Assembly: GCA_030533445.1 (NCBI GenBank)
Contig: CM060081.1
Coordinates: forward strand, 21,174,611 to 21,238,610
Direction: 5' to 3'
Length of the DNA: 64,000 nucleotides
Origin: Cyprinodon diabolis
Lineage: Eukaryota > Chordata > Actinopteri > Cyprinodontiformes > Cyprinodontidae
Both the position numbers and the translations under genes were made by a program. Every line of letters starts with the position of its first letter. Position 1 is the stretch's first letter. Below the pieces are notes generated by a model. That model saw only the letters and a list, made by a program, of their open reading frames with translations, did not search any database and was not told the DNA's origin. This document shows, one piece after another, positions 1-9,953 of this stretch.

Positions 1-469
1 GGGTGAAAAAAAAAACGGTATCTATAAAAACACACACGGATACTCGGGCCGGGGAATTTTTTTCTCCCTCTTAATTTATAGAATTAAAAAACACAAATTA
101 CATGTAGTGCTTTCAAAAACTAGCTTTGATTTTAATCATTCCCTCTGGGAGGTGACGATTTAAAAGGCAACGAAATTCAAGCTGTGAAAAAATGCTGTAA
201 AATAATCCTGTTTCACAACAAACAATGGAAATACATCACACTAAATGTTTCACAAAGTCAGCTAGTTTATCAGTTATGAGTAGATGTCTAAGAACGAAAT
301 GAGATGCACTAACGTCACCCTGAGCTATGGAAGCCCAAGGAGTGGATTTTTTAAAAAAATATCTTGATTTTCGTAAGATTACCTCCTAATACACACAAAG
401 ATTTGATTAATGGATTAAACGCCTCAACCTATGGAAGCTTATTGCATTCACCAAAGAAAAAGAAAATCA
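1..469. other. acot8 intron 3 or beyond, no recognisable content
   Basis: AT-rich sequence with short A runs. I searched both strands by eye for the remaining acot8 exons (second hotdog domain, SKL-type C-terminus) and saw none. By position this should be intron 3 of acot8, because exon 3 ends in an intact splice donor at 1866-1867. Short open frames here look like chance. Confidence 0.5.
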
Positions 470-1311
470 GACAGCTTTTCCCATTATTACGAGATCGGTT
501 TCTCGTAATTATGAGATCTTGTCACATAACTACGAGATCTTGTCTATATAGTTGGTTATGATTACTTGAGCTAGTAATGACGCATCTCTCAGAAAACGGG
601 TCTTCATGAAAAATATCTGCATCTGTTCCACTGAACAGTTAGTTCTCTGTACCCAGGTCTGTCCTAAAATGTGTTGGAGCTCCGCTCTTGTTTTTCACTT
701 CATCAACAAAGTACGCAGCTATAACCCTGGGAATACTACTTGTGGAGTAAGCATGCAGCCATATGACCACACACAAAAATCCACCAACAGCTGCATTAAT
801 ACAGATTCCGTATGGTTTTAGTTTTTCATATGAAGGACATGCCACATAAGCTTCGGACCTGGTCGTTTTAAACGATTCTGAAGCATAATCTGTGCTCTTT
901 GCGGATCTAGGATTTTGAGAAGGTATCGGCGGACAGTTCTTTGGGACAGCACTAATTCATTTATAGCCATGAAGCATTCCGTGAGGGTTTAACTGCTCCT
1001 GCAGGAACAGTGCAACTTCAAGCAAGTCGAAATAGAGAGGGCTTCTTTGCCTAAACAATCCTAAGGACTTACTGCGCAATGTGTACAAAACTAATTCCAT
1101 CCACATTGAGGGAACCCAGTATTTCCCAGAGTCGCACACCTAAAAGGAAATAAAAGTATATTAAATCTGACAACCCACTCATTGTTTACGTTTCATGTAG
1201 CGTAGCTCGACAATCAATGTCCTTCATGATCTCCTAAATATAACATAATAATATAATTATGAGATCTCATCTCGTAATTATGAGAAAAGATCTCATGATT
1301 AGGAAGCTGTC
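470..1311 (-). mobile_element. DNA transposon remnant with inverted ends and an integrase-like core
   Basis: The ends are inverted copies: GACAGCTT at 470 and AAGCTGTC at 1304-1311. Inside each end are repeated units of the form TAATTATGAGATCT and its complement (about 487-543 and 1252-1300). Between them, on the minus strand, is a decayed integrase-type reading frame (separate entry). At ~840 bp it is far too short to be a complete element, so it is an internally deleted or non-autonomous copy. I could not define a clean target duplication, and I do not assign a superfamily. It sits in what should be acot8 intron 3. Confidence 0.6.
639..1139 (-). pseudogene. integrase core (rve-like) pseudogene fragment
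   Basis: Three minus-strand segments in different frames line up as one decayed protein. The first (1139-957) ends with MLHGYK and runs into a stop. The next, in a shifted frame (~955-835), has a helix-turn-helix-like stretch containing LSQRTVRRYLL and RPGPKLMWHV. The last (845-639) contains YEKLKPYGICI, PRVIAAYF and a terminal FRTDLGTEN. This order resembles the single-exon integrase-core proteins that are abundant in fish genomes: an N-terminal DNA-binding part, then an RNase H-like fold with GTDxGTEN. The stop and frameshifts show that it is dead. The rest of the catalytic domain is missing. Family assignment is from memory of the motif pattern only. Confidence 0.6.
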
Positions 1312-1867
1312 CAATTTTTTTTTCTTTGAGGAATTCAATACGCTTCCGTATCAGCCTAATGCATACATACGGATATTTGATTAGTATAATTCAAGTTGTA
1401 AAAAGCCAGAGAGGAGGCCTTAAGGAGAAGCGTATGACCTTTGACCTATACAGTAAGGCCTTGTGGTCCAGTGGATTAAAATTAACAAACAGGTGCTCTA
1501 CTGGGCTACAGAGAACTGCTTCCATCTTCCTTTGAAAAATTCCTAAATTCAAATAGTTATCTGGATCATGATTCAAATTGAATGGATTTCATATTGGGCT
1601 AAAGACACGCCTGTGGTTAGAACTTTGTGACGATCCTTTTCAGATCAGGTTAACCAATACTACCAAAAACATTACCTCCTTAGTGGAGGTAATAATCAGA
1701 TAATCCCTAGAGGCAGATGTTTCAATGTATAAAAGAGCTAAGCTTGAAATGTTACAAATGCATTGCATTTATCAAGGAACCTGCAGGACATTTTATTTCT
1801 ATTGTCCCCATTGGTTCTAAGAAAGAAAAACATGTGAATCAACTGTTCAAAGTAACCCAGCCGTTAC
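1312..1867. other. acot8 intron 3, no gene seen
   Basis: AT-rich intronic sequence. It contains a short perfect hairpin at 1671-1693, ATTACCTCC and GGAGGTAAT around a 5-base loop, which could be the edge of a small inverted-repeat element. Nothing else is recognised. Confidence 0.5.
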
Positions 1868-2093
1868 CTGAGATACCGCTGGATGAGCTCCTCGACAGTC
1901 AGCAGGTCTTCAGGCTGAGGAACCACTGGCATGGGGAACTGGTGCTGCAGGGGGCTGGGCTGCAGCACTTGGAAGGAAGCCTGGCAGATCAGTATCGGCT
2001 GTCCGTGCTGGATGGCTTTAACCGAACGGACTGTGAAGCTGCGCCCATCTCTAGTGCGGTCCACCTGGTAAAGCACAGGTACCTTAGGGTCCC
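1868..2093 (-). CDS. acot8: acot8 exon 3
   Basis: The acceptor is a long T run ending GCAG/GGGACC and the donor is TCTCAG/GTAACG on the minus strand. It encodes GDPKVPVLYQVDRTRDGRSF through QHQFPMPVVPQPEDLLTVEE and ends at RYLR. Phase 1 in and phase 2 out. The next exon is not visible in the window. Confidence 0.93.
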
Positions 2094-4251
2094 CTGCAAA
2101 AAAAAAAACAACAACAAAACACACATAAAAGTAATACGAAAACATAAAAAATGGCTTTTCTTCCTAGTGATGGTCCTACTTTTAAATAAACAGTTAATGT
2201 TGAAACCTTACGCACTTTAGCAGGCAAACTAAATGAAATGTTTCTGATACCACAAGGTTGTCTTACCTGCTCTAACGAAGTAGCAGTGGAGGGAGTGAGC
2301 ATAAAGATTATCACCGACAGATTTGGCTGCAGCCACAAGAGCCTGACCGATGATCTGACCCCCAAATAAGCGCTGAGTGCGTGGCACCCAGTGATGTGTT
2401 CCCCTGAGGGAGATAGACAGAGAGGGGGATCAAGCAGTGCAGCTGGTTGATGCTGCTGATGTCAAACCCTCCAGCTCAGACATCCTGTTTACTGCCTGTA
2501 AGTATGATCATTCTCAGCTGTGTTTAGCAACACACCTATCCTTCAGATTTGTGGCTGAGTGCGACCTGAGTATAATTTTCTTTTTAATTTTCTAAAATCT
2601 TTAGCTAGCAGCATTCATAACATTATTTTCTCACCTTGCTGGTATTATCTTGTACTGGGATCATTGATTACATTAGAAGGAAGTCTTTTTCCCCCATGAA
2701 ACCCACAAAACAACTTTGTAAAATGCTGCTACCTTGTTCAGTTCATAAAAGATTAAATCTCTGCAGACAAAAAGCAGACTCCTCCATCAACTTCCCATGC
2801 TGCCACTGCCAGAAGTTCTCTGATGATTCTGCCATAGTTTGCCTCATCACAGGTGGGGACGACTCAGAGTACAGACATTGGACCCAGAACTTGCAGGGGA
2901 AACCAAGGAGCTAGTGGTGGACTTTCACAGAAGCAGATCCACCCCACTGACACCTTTGAACACCCAGGGAACGGACATTGAGATAGTGGACTCTTATGGC
3001 GTTTACCTGAATAACAAACTGAAATGGACTCACCAACACCAAGGCTCTGTATAAGAAAGGTCAGAGCAGACTCTTCCTGCTGAGGAGACTCAGTTCTTTT
3101 GGACTCCAGGAGGCGCTCTTAAAGACCTTCTATAACTTTATTGTGGCATCAGCCATCTTCTATGGAGCTTTCTGTTGGAGTGGCTTATCTGTAGCTGCAA
3201 GAAAATGTCTAAATAAGCTGATCAGGAAGGCCAGCTCTGTGATTGGATGCCCTCATGACTCAGTGCAGCAGGTGGGAAACCAAAGGATCCAAACTAATTT
3301 AACATCTCTGTTGGATAATCTTTCCCATCTCATGCATGGAGCTGTTGCAGAACTGAAAAGCTCCTTCAGTGATAGACGGCTGCACCCTAAATGCACCAGG
3401 GAGCGCTAGCACAGATCCTTCCTCCCAGCACCTATAAGACACTATAACCAACACTGCTTCCAACAACCTCAATAACTTTCTACATCCATGCTGATTTTTG
3501 CAGTTTCTACTTTAGTCAGTTAAATAACATGCTGCTGTCATTTTGCACATCCCTGATGTTGCAGCTATTTTCCAATATCCATTACTGTAAAAATGTCCAT
3601 AGCTGTATATTGGTTATTTATTCTGCAAGTGCACAGTATTTATATTAATTATACACTTTTCTAAGTTTCACATTTGTGTGACCATTTTTTTCTATAATCT
3701 TTTTGCTACTGTAAACACCAGAATTTCCTCAATGTGGGACAATAGATTTTCTATTCTATAACTGTCAATGTGATTATTTTGTGTCTAATCATTCTGCACA
3801 GTAAAATCTTTAACCCCCCCCCCCCCCTTTTTTTTTGTCTTTTCTTTCATTGATATTTAAAATGTTAGATTAAAGGTTCGCAAAACAACTAATGTTACAT
3901 AATTTTCCCAACCCGTTTATTGAGGTTTCAGTCTGGCAATGAGACAGTAGCCTTCATTTTAGATCGGTCGGACACCGTTAATGTGTCATGTAGATATATT
4001 TTCTTTTAGTTTGTGGTTAACCGATCTTGAAAAAGCCTCCGTAGAAATAAACGTTGTGGAGCTAGTTACCTGTAGAGGTCAATGTCCAGCTGCTCCAGGT
4101 TCAAAACACTGGTAACCAGGACGCTTCTGAGGTCCTGCGGACACTGAGCTGCTGAACTTTCCGAGCTTTCATCCTCAGCGGAATTCTCTGACTCTAAAAA
4201 ATCAGTTAATGGGTAAACTACATCACGTTCGTCCACTTTCCCTTCAGCCAT
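1868..4251 (-). CDS. acot8: acot8, acyl-CoA thioesterase 8 (5' part, exons 1-3)
   Basis: ACOT8 is a peroxisomal thioesterase that hydrolyses fatty acyl-CoA, including intermediates of beta-oxidation and bile-acid synthesis, to free acid and CoA. Three exons join in phase at 4251-4070, 2403-2267 and 2093-1868 (182, 137 and 226 nt). They encode 181 residues, against ~320 for the vertebrate family. Residues ~60-180 are the first hotdog domain. HHWVPRTQRLFGGQIIGQAL, SLHCYFVRAGDPKVPVLYQV, SFTVRSVKAIQHGQPI and SFQVLQPSP all match the ACOT8/TesB signature. The N-terminal ~55 residues are acidic and poorly conserved, as usual. The second hotdog domain, with the Asp-Thr/Ser-Gln catalytic residues known from E. 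coli TesB, and the C-terminal peroxisomal signal are not in the window. The start at 4251 opens MAEGKVDERD. It diverges from phactr3. Intron 1 holds a LINE remnant. Confidence 0.93.
2267..2403 (-). CDS. acot8: acot8 exon 2
   Basis: The acceptor is CCCTCAG/GGG and the donor is AGCAG/GTAAGA on the minus strand. It encodes the core of hotdog domain 1: GTHHWVPRTQRLFGGQII, then GQALVAAAKSV and LHCYFVRA. No ATG-initiated frame covers it, so it is easily missed by ORF tracking. Phase 2 in and phase 1 out match its neighbours. Confidence 0.93.
2780..3762 (+). mobile_element. degraded non-LTR retrotransposon (LINE) 3' end
   Basis: This is a plus-strand reverse transcriptase remnant inside acot8 intron 1, antisense to acot8. 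The RT active-site motif FSDD is at 2816-2827 within KFSDDSAIV. It is followed by ELVVDFHRSRSTPLTPLN, DSYGVYLNNKLKWTH, SAIFYGAFCWSG, LIRKASSVIGCP and a C-terminal FSDRRLHPKC. The pieces occupy different frames (frameshifts between ~2840 and ~3140), so it is dead. The 3' tail from ~3480 (GCTGCTGTCATTTTGCACAT through GTGGGACAATA) recurs at 30765 and, inverted, at 15584. The order and tail suggest an L2/CR1-like fish LINE, truncated at its 5' end as is usual. The clade is inferred. Confidence 0.8.
3763..4069. other. acot8 intron 1 remainder
   Basis: It holds a homopolymer C run then T run at about 3813-3838 (roughly 14 C and 9 T), a simple-repeat site prone to slippage. The rest is plain AT-rich intron up to the exon 1 donor. 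Confidence 0.6.
4070..4251 (-). CDS. acot8: acot8 exon 1
   Basis: It runs from the ATG at 4251-4249 to the donor at 4069-4068 (ACAG/GTAACT on the minus strand). It encodes MAEGKVDERD through LEQLDIDLYR, with the last codon split after AG. The stretch of Glu and Ser residues 20-33 is typical of a variable N-terminus. Confidence 0.9.
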
Positions 4252-7200
4252 GTTGCTTTACAACTTTCTCTTATTTGATTTTAAGACCGGGGTTCCCATC
4301 AGTTCTATTTGCTCTTTATCGCCCTCCAGTGGCTGAAAGAAACTTCTAGCAGGCTATTTTCTTTGCCAACATTTCAAACATTTTTACTTGTTAGATTTTA
4401 TTCTTCTACATAGATGTATCACACCAATTTGAATAACCCACGACTCCCATTTAACAAAATACAATACAAATAAAAAAGTGAAAGAGTTGTTAAAGACAGA
4501 CCAACACAATCCATGCATATTTGTAAAGCACTAAGAAGATGATGCATGTGTTTACAATTGTTTACAGGTCATTGCATTCAGCATACATGCAGATATTGTA
4601 GTAGGACTCGAACATTGTCATTTGCCCTTATTCTTTGTTGCATAATAGCCAAAGTTTGCTAAGATTGATTATACAGTGTTTAGGGATATTTTTGACATTT
4701 TTTCTTATTTTCTCCAATGCACCTAGGTCTGAAACATTTTTTGGACCATTCTAACACATTTATACACAGCTATGTGTTTTATTTATTTAGTTTAGTCTCT
4801 TCCTGATTTGTGGAGAACAATACTAACATTTGTCATCTTGTCCGGTTTGCCCACCAGATTGCTTGATCTCTGCAGCTCCTCCAGAGCCAAATGAGTTCAT
4901 CAGATAAAATGTGGGGCACCTTTAACAAGAGGAAAGCGGGCAAGCAATAGAGATTATTTAAAACAGCCGGGGCTTAATAAGATCCATCAGCTGTCAACCA
5001 AGGGAAAGAAATTTCAGAAAATAAATCAAATAGCACAAATGGACAGAACACAACAATAAAAAAATTGAGCTACACATTAAAATGTAACAAGTGTGACATG
5101 TGACAAGAGCTTGAACACCACAAAAATTACTACAGGGATGCACTAAATAGGGGAGGACTCTTTCCAACAGCAACAAGAACATGCAGAAAACATAAACACA
5201 CAAAAACACCTGGAGAAGGTGACACGGGTTTTGCCTAAAGGTAACTGTTTGCACAGGATTTAGTTTAAGGATATCAGAGTAGAAAGAGCAGATTACACAT
5301 GCTCAGCAAATGCACAACACTTCTAACACCATACTTTGACAATATGGTTGGCAACATGTATTGCTTTCTAAGCAAATTCTCAGTAATTCATAATTGCTGT
5401 ACGATTAACAGCTGTTATCTCCAAGTACAGTATAGAAGTTAGCAACCGTTTATCCTGCAAAGGCATCACAAAGGTCCCTGTAAATACTCAATTAATTTAT
5501 TTTTAGCATCGAGTATAAGATAATTTGTGCAATAGAGGTATTCAAGTTAGAAAACCAATTCAGTAGGGTGCCATGTCCCCATATATAGAGGAGAGACAGA
5601 GATAAAAGTACATATTTTCTATTCAGATGTTATTTTATTAGTACACTTGAAGAAGTGTAACTGCTTGTTGTTAAAGCAGTTTTATTCACTAAGAAATGCA
5701 AGACATACCTGGAGAAGAATGAATATACAACAATAAGCTGTGTCAGATCTATTAAATAATAATTTAACTTTATTGGTCTCACATTGGATAAATTTACCTC
5801 TGCATTTAACACATTCCTTTGGGGAGCAGTGGGCTGCCATCCTGGGGCGCCCAGGGGTTAAGGGTCTTTGCTCAGGGAGCCATAGTGGCATTGGGCTTCG
5901 ATGCCAGAACCTCAGGATTCCAAGCTCTATGCCCTAACAACTAGGCCGCCACTCCTCCTCACTTCTAAGGTCAAAGGTCTGGCAAGTGAACGGCAGCCTA
6001 GTTTCTTTCAGTGTGCCCCAGAGCAGCTGTGGCTGCAATGCGACTATTCCCATCAGTGTGTGAATACATGAATTGATGAGTAACTGATTGCAGTGTAAAA
6101 CACTTATAAAAGAACTATATAAATGCAGGTCATTTATAAGTACATGCCAATTATCATATTGTTTCTACAAAGTTTCTCATCAGCATGTCTTCATCCACAA
6201 GAATACATGGAACAGAAGGGCCCCAAAAGGCTGTCATAGCTGTGCTAGATCTATAAGTGGTGCCGTTAGGCTAATGGATGTATTTGGTGCAGATGATTGG
6301 TGTTGTGAGCTTCACTGTAAATTATCCAGACCACATGAATGAAAAGAAGCTGAAAACGAAAGGTTGTTCATTTTAATTTGGGATTATCACGATTCTAAAA
6401 TCTGAAGCTCAATATCCAGGGAAATATTTAATAGTCATTACCATTTTCAATACCACTGTAGTAAAAAATGAGTAAAAAAAATACCTTGCACAAACTTGCC
6501 TCCCCAGGGAACAAAGCTCTCTCAACAGAATCACAGATGATAGTTTAGAAAACGTGCAAAAGAAATAACCTGGAAATCTAAATTAATAGCAAAGACATGC
6601 AAACAACACTTGTCTTATTGATACCATGGAAAAAAAGAAATACATATATCCAGAAATACAGTGTTCCAGTCTCGTACCTTTGAGAACCTATTCTAATTAC
6701 AGTTTAAATTTAAAAACAAAAAAAATCAGTTTGAAGGAAACAAAGTTAAAAATTTACAAGTGTCTGGTTGCAACATTAAAAAAAGCTCATTTTGATTCAC
6801 TGTCAGACCCTCAGCATAAATTTCTCAGTGATTTTTACTGAGATTCCATCGTGACGCATTTTGATATTGTTATGTTTGCCATAGGTGCAAAAGTTCTTCA
6901 AAACTACTGTAGCAGAGTATGAGGCTATCTACATGTGGAACTAACTGATTTTCTGTTCAATTTTTAAGTTCTGGATCCCCCCTGCAATATTCCAGCACTT
7001 AATTGTCTTCTGTGGTTTGTCGTGTTTTGAATGCTTGCTTTATTCTCTCGGTGATGCTGAAGGGTAAAATATCTGAGTCTGCAGCTTCCCATCAGACACC
7101 TAAAGGTTGATGACAGCTGACTGGCTACACTGACAGACAAATTGTGTCCGTCAAGACAGCTAAATTGATCCCATCATTATAAAAGGGGTTAAAAAGTTTC

Positions 7201-8172
7201 AGTTTAGGTCTGAAAAGGTTATTTCACTTTTTTATTTTTATCATTTTTCCTCCTGAAAGATAGACTCATCTTTGTTTTGTCGAACATGGAAGGACAGTTA
7301 AAAATCAACTACTGTGCTCATCTTTCATATGTAATAAATGTGGTATTATTAAGGGTGTTGCTTCACTTGAGTTTTTAGTCAATCACAGCAGCATTAACTA
7401 CGATTAGATTAAGAGTAAATCAAACTCTTCCCAAATAGAGTTGGGAGAAACACGAGAACATCTTTGTCATCCAGAAAGGCCCAAATTGTGTTCTTTTGCT
7501 CGTTATTAAAAAAAGAAATAGAGGGCTATAATATATATAATAATTTAAAAAAACAGCGCAAAAGTTCATTGTTTGATAAATAAAGTTAACCAAAGACCTA
7601 TTTGCAGATCTGCAATCTTCAGATCTAGCAGGAAAAAAGCAATATCTCAATATGAGTGAAGCTAAAAGTGCAAGTGCTTACTTTTTAAATCAAAATAAAA
7701 ATTTAAAAATAAAAAAAATAAATTAGATCAAAAGACTTGTTGGCTGTGGTTTCTGTCCCATTGCATATCATGTTTATTTATCATTGATTTATTCTGTATT
7801 ATGTGAGCAATCACAGGGGCCATGAGCCAGGACCTTTATGGCCCCTGGAAAAAGCCCATGATAATAGAAACAGATTTTTTTAAATTCCAGAATGTACCAA
7901 AAGAATAAAATAAATAAATAAATAAAAAAAGGGAAAAGATCGAGATGGAAAAAAAATGTGGTGTGTTTTGGCACCACCGACCCTCTGTATGACGCTTCGC
8001 TCATAATGGATCTCTCCTCCGCTGATGCCTATCGGGGTGAAGGCGCTGCAGGAGCGCAGGAACCGGCCCCTACCACTTGATGCCGCTGACCTTGGCCAGT
8101 TGGCGGTGATCACGCCTCTGTAGCTCTAAGCTTTTTTTTACCTCCCCTTCACATCCTTTTTTTCCCCCTACC
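4252..8172. other. divergent intergenic region between acot8 and phactr3
   Basis: About 3.9 kb lie between the two start codons, which point away from each other. No exon-like sequence was found. It contains a SINE-like repeat at ~5800-5955 and a CpG-rich patch just before phactr3 (separate entries). The rest is AT-rich with short A/T runs. The acot8 promoter must lie just right of 4251. I see no convincing TATA box there. Confidence 0.6.
5800..5960. repeat. teleost SINE-like dispersed repeat
   Basis: It contains the phrases GGGGAGCAGTGGGCTGCC, GGGGTTAAGGGTCTTTGCTC and TTCGATGCCAGAACCTCAGG, then CCTAACAACTAGGCCGCCAC. This order (counter sequence, 'TTAAGGG..TTGCTCA', then a gap ending in an inverted tRNA-like A-box) is the familiar fish interspersed repeat that resembles a tRNA-derived SINE. 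Boundaries are approximate. Confidence 0.55.
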
Positions 8173-8310
8173 ATGGCATCATCCTCATCATCAACACCAT
8201 CACCAGCGGACGAGCTGGATGAGGACTGCGTGGTGCAGCGCGGACGGTCTCACAGTGACCCGAGCAGCGTCCCGGAGCTCCGCTCCGGAGCCCCCGCTCC
8301 AGGTAAGGAG
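7960..8310 (+). promoter_or_regulatory. phactr3: CpG-rich promoter region of phactr3
   Basis: CpG dinucleotides cluster here (CGACCC, GACGCTTCGC, CTATCGGGG, AAGGCGCTGC, AACCGGCC and many in exon 1), in contrast to the CpG-poor AT-rich surroundings. The patch ends in a pyrimidine-rich leader immediately before the ATG at 8173. It is therefore the likely core promoter and 5' UTR. I see no clear TATA box, as is usual for CpG-type promoters. The start site is not determined. Confidence 0.55.
8173..8302 (+). CDS. phactr3: phactr3 exon 1
   Basis: The ATG sits in a good context (CTACCATGG). It encodes [18 protein letters not shown], then [17 protein letters not shown], and ends APAP with a split G before the donor CCAG/GTAAGG. 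RGRS(H/Q)SDPS is shared with human PHACTR3 exon 1. Phase 1 out matches exon 2, which lies 35 kb away. Confidence 0.85.
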
Positions 8311-9881
8311 GAGAGTGCCTGCATGTGATGCCTGGGAGCAGAGCTGCTTATGCTGCGGTAAACCTGATGTTGGCTCAACATCATGCTCGGTGATTCCGAA
8401 ACATGCGTCGTCATGTGCGCTTCTGGCGCCGCGCTATGAGCTGCAGGCCCCTCAAGGACCCCCCAATAAAAAATGTTATTTAGAATAAACCTGTCTTTCC
8501 TTTCTAACACGTGTTTTAAATGCTTCCAACACAATCACACAGGTCTGTGATGTGATATTTATATGCAAATGTTATTATTGTATAATAAGCCTCTCAATAC
8601 CTGGTCATTTTAGTGCATTTATGGTGTTTTGCGAGGTGTTAAGTTTTTCCTTACATGTTATCTCTACTTAAGCCCAGCAGAGTGCTGCTGGTGTATTTAG
8701 CTGTTTCCATGGTGATCCAAATGGCAGAAGGCAGCCAGGCTCTCCAACTGTGTAAGCCCAACATGGTGCTCATCTGTCTGCTCCACTTTTCCTTGCCTTT
8801 CCAGCAAAGTCTGGGATATACAGCGACAGCTGCAAGCCCCTCCAGGTAGAAAGCCAGTTGGGGCATTGAATTTGGCTTTTAATGTTGAAATGGGATTCCT
8901 ATTTCTGCTGGACGCCTTTGGAGAGGAGTAGCTTTAAATCGAAGCTGCTGGCATTGTGGCTGATATATGAGGTCAGCTGTCAGCAGCTAATATTTTGTGG
9001 AATGCCAGCAGAACAGGTGAAGGTTCTCATGCATGTATTATACAAAAAATCTGCACGGTATGGGTGACTGACTTTTGTAGCTTATTGCATTTGCAGTGTT
9101 CTGCTTTGTTACCGTTTGCAGTGCCTTGTCACTGTATGCTACAAATTAACCTTGGAGCTTAATGCATCTTGTTACGTAAGACAGGCTCAAACTGTGATGA
9201 AGTGCCTATATTTGGATTCTATGTGACAGATCGCTATAGGAGATATTCTGCCTACAGCCATCAGCATTTGCAACTCATTAAGGAAGCTCAACAACACTTA
9301 ATTTCCTTCTGGGATTAAAAAAGTATTTAATGTCATCATCATGTATATGGCTGAAAAAACACACTGCATTGTTCAAATCATGATATGAAATATATAAGAG
9401 AGAGTTAATAGGCAGATGGATGCAAATGAATGAAAGAACAGGGGTGTAGAGAGAATTTTTAAAGGGCAGGGCGGAAAAAAGATTGTAGAGGGCTCCAAAG
9501 GAGGGACTTAACTCGTCCTAACTTAAGCCAGTGTTTTGCTTCCAAGGGGGACTAAATCATGGGTTTTGGCTCCTGAGAGGGCAATTTAGCATGCAATTTT
9601 CAGCAAATAGCTGAGAAAAAAAATAAATATATAAACAAATAGTTAAAGGCTCCAAAAAAAAACTTAAACTGGGACTGAGGTTCCCCTTTCAGCAGGGCAA
9701 AAAACACAAACCTACAGACCGTGGGTTTAGTCCCTTCGAGGAAGGATTTAGATCTAGGGCTGCAACTAATAATTATTTTGCTAATCGATTAATCTGTTGA
9801 TTAATTTTGCAATGGATCGATTAAGAAAAGAGAAAGAGAAAGCATTTTGACAGCAAAAACTTATTTTTTTTACTTAAATGC

Positions 9882-9953
<72 letters not shown>

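Noticed and set aside
957..1139. Possible fourth acot8 exon on the minus strand
   Set aside because: Its text (MLHGYK and the following helix-turn-helix) matches integrase-core proteins, not the second hotdog domain of ACOT8.
1717..2220. 167-codon plus-strand frame
   Set aside because: It overlaps acot8 exon 3 antisense. The conserved protein is on the minus strand with correct splice sites.
8219..8866. Frames of 64-94 codons on both strands just inside intron 1
   Set aside because: Overlapping frames on opposite strands near a GC-rich exon. None shows a domain or follows the gene's splice sites.
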